Source: a virus. Taken from it: a stretch of DNA of 25,935 bases. Under the pieces are notes generated by a model. That model did no database searches, had not been told where the DNA came from, and worked only from the letters and a program-made list of their open reading frames with translations. Both the position numbers and the translations under genes were made by a program. The stretch covers positions 1 to 25,935 of IMG/VR virus record IMGVR_UViG_3300035216_000105. One strand, 5' to 3'. Below, one piece after another: positions 22,172 to 25,935 of the stretch; within the stretch, counting starts at the first letter, position 1; the number at the start of each line of letters is the position of its first letter.

Positions 22172-22621
22172 ATGGCAACAACAGTAACAAACGCAAACTT
22201 AACAGTAACAGTAACAGATGCAGTTACATTAAACGGACAGGCTTATGGAAACACTAATACCTTAACTGTAACTAGTATAGATGAAGTTTACAGCAGAATA
22301 GTAGAAGTGCCTATTGGAGCTTTTACACCTGTATTACAATTAGGTGCTACAGGACAAGGTCAATTAACTGCTGCTAATGTAAAATATGTTAGAGTTACAA
22401 ATTTAGATGATACTAACTTTGTTAATTTAAAAGTATTTGGCACAGATGCAATGGTAATTAAACTTGAAGCAGGAAAGTCTTTTATATTAGGTGGAGTAAA
22501 TTTTGATGCAGCAGCAGCAGATGTAGCACAAGGAGCAGTTTCGTATAATGCAGCATTTGTAATGTCAGCAGAAGCTAATGTAGCACCATGTGATATAGAA
22601 GTGTTTGCAGCAAGTATCTAA
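22172..22621 (+). CDS. Virion structural protein, unknown role
   Basis: A 149-residue Thr/Val/Ala-rich protein, all-beta by pattern (TVTNANLTVTVTDAVTLNG, VKYVRVTNLDDTNFVNLKVFG, VIKLEAGKSFILGGVNFDA). It has almost no charged clusters, like capsid-decoration or fibre proteins. It follows a 23-nt A-rich gap and shares TAATG with the lysis enzyme gene. A decoration or fibre-base role is possible. Confidence 0.55.
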   Translation: MATTVTNANLTVTVTDAVTLNGQAYGNTNTLTVTSIDEVYSRIVEVPIGAFTPVLQLGATGQGQLTAANVKYVRVTNLDDTNFVNLKVFGTDAMVIKLEAGKSFILGGVNFDAAAADVAQGAVSYNAAFVMSAEANVAPCDIEVFAASI

Positions 22622-23097
22622 TGAAACTTAAGGTTTTAAGATTTAGCAGTCAAGCAGACAGCACTAATGGATTGCTTTTTGAAGAGTCAGAAATGGGATT
22701 AAAATTCCTGGCATATACTTTGGAGGATGAAAATAGAGTCTTAAAAAAGAAAGGAGAAACTAGAATACAAGCTGGTATATATAATGTTAGATATAGGAAA
22801 GAAGGAGGTTTTCATGAAAGGTATGGTAAAAGGTTTCCTAACATACATAAAGGAATGTTGGAAATTTGTGATGTTCCTTTGTTTAAATATGTACTTATAC
22901 ATTGTGGTAATACTGATGAACATTCTTCTGGATGCCTTCTTGTGGGCGATTCGCAGGAAAACAATGTTGTCATCAAGGATGGCTTTATTGGAAAGTCATC
23001 TAATGCTTACAAAAGAATTTATCCGACTATCGCAAGATCGCTGGAAAGAGGAGAAGAAGTCATCATAGAGTATGTAGATTTAGATGGCATAAAATAA
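22621..23097 (+). CDS. DUF5675-like protein, possible endolysin
   Basis: A 158-residue protein of the DUF5675 type. Key stretch: YVLIHCGNTDEHSSGCLLVGD (residues 90-110 in part), with H94, H101, S103 and C105. The order His, then SxGC, resembles the catalytic site of YkuD L,D-transpeptidases (HG...SxGC), so peptidoglycan cleavage or cross-link change is plausible. Upstream are AYTLEDENR and GIYNVRYRKEGGF, both typical of the family. It opens the lysis cassette, before two membrane proteins, spanin-like genes and a holin. No signal peptide is seen, so it would need the holin to reach the wall. Confidence 0.7.
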   Translation: MKLKVLRFSSQADSTNGLLFEESEMGLKFLAYTLEDENRVLKKKGETRIQAGIYNVRYRKEGGFHERYGKRFPNIHKGMLEICDVPLFKYVLIHCGNTDEHSSGCLLVGDSQENNVVIKDGFIGKSSNAYKRIYPTIARSLERGEEVIIEYVDLDGIK

Positions 23098-23102
23098 TAG
23101 AT

Positions 23103-23351
23103 ATGAGAGCAACAAATAATGATATAATAAAAGAAATGGCTTTAGTGGAGCATAGAATGGACTCAATGGAAGAGAAATTAGAAAAAATGGATGCAAAGTT
23201 AGACATGATAACTGAAAGACTTTTAGATCCAGACAATGGTGTGGCTTCTAAAGTAAATAGAAATACATCTGCTAGGAAAGGATTGTCAAGAGCTTTGTGG
23301 GTTTTGTATGGTATTGTTATTGCTGCTTTAGCTAAATTTTTTTTTGACTAA
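23103..23351 (+). CDS. Small membrane protein with coiled coil (XhlA/holin-like)
   Basis: An 82-residue protein with a long amphipathic helix (residues 5-45, EHRMDSMEEKLEKMDAKLDM) and one C-terminal membrane segment (ALWVLYGIVIAALAKFFF, 64-81). This is the layout of haemolysin XhlA-like phage proteins that assist holins. It lies between the lysis enzyme and the spanin-like genes and shares TAATG with the next gene. It could also be a holin by itself. Confidence 0.65.
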   Translation: MRATNNDIIKEMALVEHRMDSMEEKLEKMDAKLDMITERLLDPDNGVASKVNRNTSARKGLSRALWVLYGIVIAALAKFFFD

Positions 23352-23569
23352 TGAAATCTCCTATAGATTTTAAAGATTTTGCTACTAATCCTGTTGCCGG
23401 TCTTTTATTTTTCTGTTTAATTGCAATAGGTTATTTGTATATTGACAATAAAACAACATTAACTAATCAAATTGTTGCCTTACAAGAGGAAGTTATTGTT
23501 TTAAGAAGCGATTACAAAAAATTAAATGATAAGTTTATACAAACTTTACAAGGCATAAATGAAGACTAA
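23351..23569 (+). CDS. Putative inner-membrane spanin (Rz-like)
   Basis: A 72-residue protein with a short cytoplasmic start, a membrane segment (VAGLLFFCLIAIGYLYI, 15-31) and a coiled coil (LTNQIVALQEEVIVLRSDYKKLNDKF). This N-in/C-out type with periplasmic coiled coil is what an i-spanin looks like. The next gene encodes a lipoprotein and overlaps by 11 nt, as Rz/Rz1 genes often do. Together they would join inner and outer membrane at the end of lysis. The protein is short for Rz, so this is inferred from layout. Confidence 0.5.
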   Translation: MKSPIDFKDFATNPVAGLLFFCLIAIGYLYIDNKTTLTNQIVALQEEVIVLRSDYKKLNDKFIQTLQGINED

Positions 23570-24005
23570 ATGTTTTATATTATTGCTTATATTGTCCTCA
23601 TGCTTTCAGTCAGAACAGCCTTTGGAAGAGACAGATTTTATTAAAAGTAATTTAGATAGTCTGTTTTTAGCAGCAGATGGTGCTATAGAAAAAGTAGCTG
23701 ATAATAAAAAACAAAAAACTCTTTTAGAACAAGATCTTTGGAGAAAAAAAAGAGACATTAAAAATATAGAGAAAAAATATACTGATAGTATTTGGAATTT
23801 AAGCACTATGTACGAAGCAAATTCATTAAGATTAGATAGTGATAGTGTTTTCTATAATTACAAAATTGTAATGAGAGAAATAATAGATACAGTTAGAATA
23901 TCAGTAACAGATACAGTTTGTGGTGTATGTTTAGCAAAACAAAACAAAAAAGACAATAGGTTTTATAAAAAAGCCTTTAGATGGATTAAAAGCATAGAAA
24001 TATAA
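23559..24005 (+). CDS. Lipoprotein, putative outer-membrane spanin
   Basis: A 148-residue protein with a lipoprotein signal: Lys, then a hydrophobic stretch (FILLLILSSC), with lipobox LSSC and C15 as the lipid-bearing residue. The mature part is helical and charged (LLEQDLWRKKRDIKNIEKKY) with two further Cys late in the protein (VCGVC). It overlaps the i-spanin-like gene by 11 nt. Classical Rz1 is short and Pro-rich; this protein is longer and coiled-coil, so it is an unusual o-spanin if it is one. A plain phage lipoprotein for superinfection exclusion is the alternative. Confidence 0.6.
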   Translation: MKTKCFILLLILSSCFQSEQPLEETDFIKSNLDSLFLAADGAIEKVADNKKQKTLLEQDLWRKKRDIKNIEKKYTDSIWNLSTMYEANSLRLDSDSVFYNYKIVMREIIDTVRISVTDTVCGVCLAKQNKKDNRFYKKAFRWIKSIEI

Positions 24006-24061
24006 TGGCGAAAAAAAGAAAAAAGAAAATAGTAAAAAAACCAAGTTATCCTAAAAAATAA
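24005..24061 (+). CDS. 18-residue Lys-rich microprotein
   Basis: The frame encodes MAKKRKKKIVKKPSYPKK. Its ATG shares a base with the TAA of the lipoprotein gene, the same TAATG junction used by at least six real gene pairs here, which supports translation. It is half Lys/Arg. It might bind nucleic acid or membranes. Too short for family assignment. Confidence 0.45.
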   Translation: MAKKRKKKIVKKPSYPKK

Positions 24062-24066
24062 ATAAT

Positions 24067-24156
24067 ATGAAAAAATTAATATGTAAATTACTTTGTACAA
24101 TAACATTTAATCAAGTGTGTATCAAATGGTGTAGTAATAGCTGTTGTACTAAATGA
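24067..24156 (+). CDS. 29-residue Cys-rich microprotein
   Basis: The frame begins MKKLICKLLC and holds six Cys in 29 residues (C6, C10, C18, C22, C26, C27), ending CSNSCCTK. Its TGA overlaps the ATG of the holin gene by 4 nt (ATGA), and it starts 5 nt after the previous microgene, with an A-rich stretch upstream. An amphipathic N-terminus and clustered Cys suggest a small disulfide-rich or metal-binding peptide in the lysis cassette. Function unknown; translation coupling is the main evidence. Confidence 0.5.
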   Translation: MKKLICKLLCTITFNQVCIKWCSNSCCTK

Positions 24157-24551
24157 GTATTTTAGGCAAAATATTTTCTAGTGGTGCTAGTGATTTAATA
24201 GAAAATGTTGGAGGTGTATTAGACAGCCTAACAACTACAAAGGAAGAAAAGTTAGAAGCACAAAGAAAAATACAAGAATTATTGCTTTCTCACGAAGCAG
24301 AAATGCAGAAGCAGGTTACAGAAAGATGGAAATCAGACATGGCAAGTGATAGTTGGTTGAGTAAAAATGTACGACCTATGGTGCTAATTTTCCTTGTTTT
24401 AAGTACAATTTTGCTTATTTTTATAGATGCTGGTGTTTTAGCTTTTAAGGTAGAAAATTCTTGGATTGAGCTTATAAAATTGACTTTATTAACAGTCATT
24501 GGTTCATATTTTGGTGGCAGGTCATACGAAAAGGTCAAAAATTCTAAATAA
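24153..24551 (+). CDS. Holin of the 3TM/GTA family
   Basis: A 132-residue protein matching the family 'holin of 3TMs' (GTA_holin_3TM). Layout: IGKIFSSG-like start (LGKIFSSGASDLIENVGGVLD), an amphipathic helix with KLEAQRKIQELLLSHEAEMQKQ, the motif DSWLSKNVRPMVLIF (residues 66-80), then membrane segments at about 76-95 and 105-121 and a basic tail. Only two clear membrane spans are seen; the N-terminal helix is amphipathic. It would let the lysis enzyme reach the wall. The position within the lysis cassette agrees. Confidence 0.8.
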   Translation: MSILGKIFSSGASDLIENVGGVLDSLTTTKEEKLEAQRKIQELLLSHEAEMQKQVTERWKSDMASDSWLSKNVRPMVLIFLVLSTILLIFIDAGVLAFKVENSWIELIKLTLLTVIGSYFGGRSYEKVKNSK

Positions 24552-24560
24552 GTTTAGACT

Positions 24561-25646
24561 ATGGGAAAACGATTAAGACTTTCAGACAAAGAAGTTGATT
24601 TAATTTACCAGCATAGAGCTGGAGATTTAGACAACTTAAATTATAATTTATCACAAAACACAGCTTTAGACAAACATCTTGCAGAAAGAGGTATAGACAA
24701 AAAAGATGTAGTATCTGTAAAGCATTGGCAGAATTTTGCAGGAGAACTAAGGTTTTCAGTAGTAACTAAATCTAGTCCTGTAGATGAGAAAAATGTATTT
24801 GACAATGTTTTAAAGCTAATAGAAGATAATGCTCCAGAATATGCAAAAATAGATTATAAAAAAGGAAATCATCTTTTAGTAATTAATCCAGCAGACATAC
24901 ACATTGGCAAATATGCTAATAAAAGCGAAACAGATGAAGAGTACAGTATGGATACAGCCATAGAAAGGGTTTTAATGGGTGTTAGTGGTCTTATTAATAA
25001 AGCTAAGGGTTTTGATATAGATAAGGTGTTATTTTGCGTAGGAAATGATGTTTTGCATGTAGACAATGTTTACAATACAACAACAAAAGGCACACATCAA
25101 GACACAGATGGTAAATGGTGGGAGCATTATGAAGTAGCACTACAAGTATATGTGCAATGTGTAGAAATGTTAAGAGAAATAGCTCCTGTAGATTGTGTTC
25201 ACAGCATGAGTAATCATGACTACCAAAGTGGATTTCATTTAGCACACGCATTAAAATCATGGTTTAGAAATACAAAAGATGTAACAGTAGATTGTGGTGT
25301 GTCGTATCGTAAATATTATAATTATGGTAACAACCTTATTGGTTTGGAACATGGAGATGGAGCTAAGATGGATAAATTACCTTTGTTAATGGCACAAGAG
25401 AAGCCTTTACTCTGGTCTGAAACAAAATATAGATATTGGTATTTACATCACATTCATCACAAAGTAAAACATAAATGGTTAGATGCAAAAGATTATATAG
25501 GGGTTACAGTAGAATACATGAGATCCCCTAGTTCTAGTGATTCATGGCATCACAGAAAAGGTTTTTGTGGTGTACACAAGGCTGTAGAAGGTTTTTTACA
25601 TGATAAAGAAAGTGGTCAAGTAGCAAGACTAACACATTTCTTTTAA
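24561..25646 (+). CDS. Calcineurin-like metallophosphoesterase
   Basis: A 361-residue protein with the metal-binding motifs of the calcineurin-like superfamily in order: NPADIHIGK (D112, H114), VGNDVLH (G161, N162, D163), SMSNHDY (N218, H219, D220), LEHGDG (H264, D266) and LHHIHHK (H296-H299). The first 100 residues form a separate helical/beta N-terminal part. Similar proteins are common in phages and often carried near replication or lysis genes; their substrate is unknown, though DNA or nucleotide phosphodiesters are likely. SNHD replaces the usual GNHD. It is the last gene of the late block before a noncoding stretch. Its ATG comes 9 nt after the holin stop. Confidence 0.85.
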   Translation: MGKRLRLSDKEVDLIYQHRAGDLDNLNYNLSQNTALDKHLAERGIDKKDVVSVKHWQNFAGELRFSVVTKSSPVDEKNVFDNVLKLIEDNAPEYAKIDYKKGNHLLVINPADIHIGKYANKSETDEEYSMDTAIERVLMGVSGLINKAKGFDIDKVLFCVGNDVLHVDNVYNTTTKGTHQDTDGKWWEHYEVALQVYVQCVEMLREIAPVDCVHSMSNHDYQSGFHLAHALKSWFRNTKDVTVDCGVSYRKYYNYGNNLIGLEHGDGAKMDKLPLLMAQEKPLLWSETKYRYWYLHHIHHKVKHKWLDAKDYIGVTVEYMRSPSSSDSWHHRKGFCGVHKAVEGFLHDKESGQVARLTHFF

Positions 25647-25675
25647 AAAAATTTTTTTATATCAAATAATTTTTG

Positions 25676-25767
25676 TTATATTGCATTAAGTTTTGTTAGA
25701 CAGTAGGTTCTCAGCCTACATTTTAAGTTAGGAATAGGGAGATTGTCGTAGTCTCCCTTTTCTTTTT
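25676..25767 (+). ncRNA. Candidate small structured RNA ending at a terminator
   Basis: The promoter-like TTATATTG (25676-25683) matches the element at 13171. From about 25688, sequence without any open frame holds hairpin GTAGGT-TCTCA-GCCTAC-type (25703-25719; five Watson-Crick pairs plus G-U) and then the strong terminator hairpin at 25736-25758. The predicted transcript is about 80 nt. There is no TTTG at the -33 position, so the promoter is weak evidence; it may instead be just the 3' untranslated end of the late message. Confidence 0.3.
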
Positions 25768-25769
25768 TT
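25736..25769 (+). terminator. Strong intrinsic terminator at end of late operon
   Basis: AGGGAGA (25736-25742) pairs with TCTCCCT (25752-25758), extendable by U-G and U-A pairs to nine with loop GTCGT, followed by TTTTCTTTTTTT-like T-rich sequence. It stands 90 nt after the metallophosphoesterase stop and ends the late operon before the repeat array. Confidence 0.85.
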
Positions 25770-25770
25770 C

Positions 25771-25888
25771 AGTCAGTTGGTAGCAAATTTCCTCTTAATA
25801 AATTTTTTATACTGAATTGGTAGCAAATCTGCTCTTTATTATTTTTTAGCTCAGTTGGTAAGAAATTTTCTCTTTAGTAATTTTTTTA
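25771..25888 (+). repeat. Three tandem ~40-bp repeats, promoter-like
   Basis: Three units (from 25771, 25811 and 25849) share TTGGTA, then AAAT, CTCTT, and end in six or seven T; the TTGG cores are 40 and 38 bp apart. Each unit contains TTG, then 19-20 nt, then TAnnTTTT, close to the Bacteroidota -33/-7 promoter pattern (missing the last G). They also resemble a tRNA D-arm (AGCTCAGTTGGTA), but no T-arm or acceptor follows. Lying after a strong terminator, they fit best as tandem promoters for genes beyond the window. The remaining 25889-25935 holds only A/T-rich sequence and the palindrome TTTCCGGAAA (25914-25923). Confidence 0.6.
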
Positions 25889-25935
25889 AAAATTTTAAAA
25901 ATGCAAAAGTGTTTTTCCGGAAATTTAACATAATA

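Noticed and set aside
25771-25888. CRISPR mini-array
   Set aside because: The units are contiguous and diverged along their whole length, with no constant repeat separated by unique spacers and no cas genes.
25846-25890. tRNA gene (TAGCTCAGTTGGTA resembles a D-arm)
   Set aside because: No anticodon stem, no GTTCGA-type T-arm and no acceptor stem follow; the segment is one of three AT-rich repeats.
25901-25933. Ten-codon frame at the right end
   Set aside because: Too short, no coupling with another gene, and it runs over the palindrome TTTCCGGAAA.

Overview
The window is a piece of a tailed-phage genome (Caudoviricetes, probably a long-tailed siphovirus) or of a prophage. The host is most likely a member of the Bacteroidota, perhaps a marine or freshwater flavobacterium. 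Reasons: the DNA is very AT-rich; Shine-Dalgarno sites are almost absent and starts are preceded by A-rich stretches; promoter-like elements fit the Bacteroidota pattern (-33 TTTG/TTG, -7 TAnnTTTG); and several proteins resemble families I know mainly from Bacteroidota phages (DUF6712-like connector, DUF5675, DUF5664). No integrase, repressor, terminase or DNA polymerase is visible, so lifestyle and packaging cannot be judged. The left end cuts a tail gene and the right end stops in a regulatory region, so the genome continues on both sides.

Layout. (1) 1-5729, plus strand: the end of a tail/baseplate protein, a 1335-residue tape measure protein, a Cys-rich zinc-ribbon protein and a small unknown. 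(2) 5710-13074, minus strand: about 19 closely packed, often overlapping early genes read from right to left. They include two Cys-rich proteins, a candidate annealing protein, a DnaA domain IV-like protein, an SSB-like protein ending in DDLPF, a helix-turn-helix replication protein, a primase-helicase, a ParB-like/zinc-finger protein, a DUF5664 nucleotide hydrolase and a RusA resolvase. (3) 13075-13182: a divergent control region with two perfect palindromes and promoter-like elements facing both ways. (4) 13183-25646, plus strand: late genes for protease-scaffold, major capsid protein, a probable tail tube protein, portal, connector, fibres, a LamG adhesin, then a lysis cassette (DUF5675 enzyme, membrane proteins, spanin-like pair, two microproteins, holin) and a metallophosphoesterase. 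(5) 25647-25935: noncoding DNA with two hairpins, a strong terminator and three tandem ~40-bp repeats that look like a promoter array for the next operon.

How it works together (inference). The minus-strand operon would load host polymerase at an origin (DnaA-like protein, SSB, primase-helicase), process recombination intermediates (annealing protein, RusA) and adjust the dNTP pool (DUF5664). The plus-strand operon builds heads, tails and receptor-binding fibres and lyses the host. GC-rich GGGGAG/CTCCCC hairpins follow the capsid and tail-tube genes and would set their expression apart from downstream genes. Points deserving most attention are the repeat array at the right end, the shared promoter motif, possible leaderless starts, a duplicated zinc-finger module and several overlapping microgenes.
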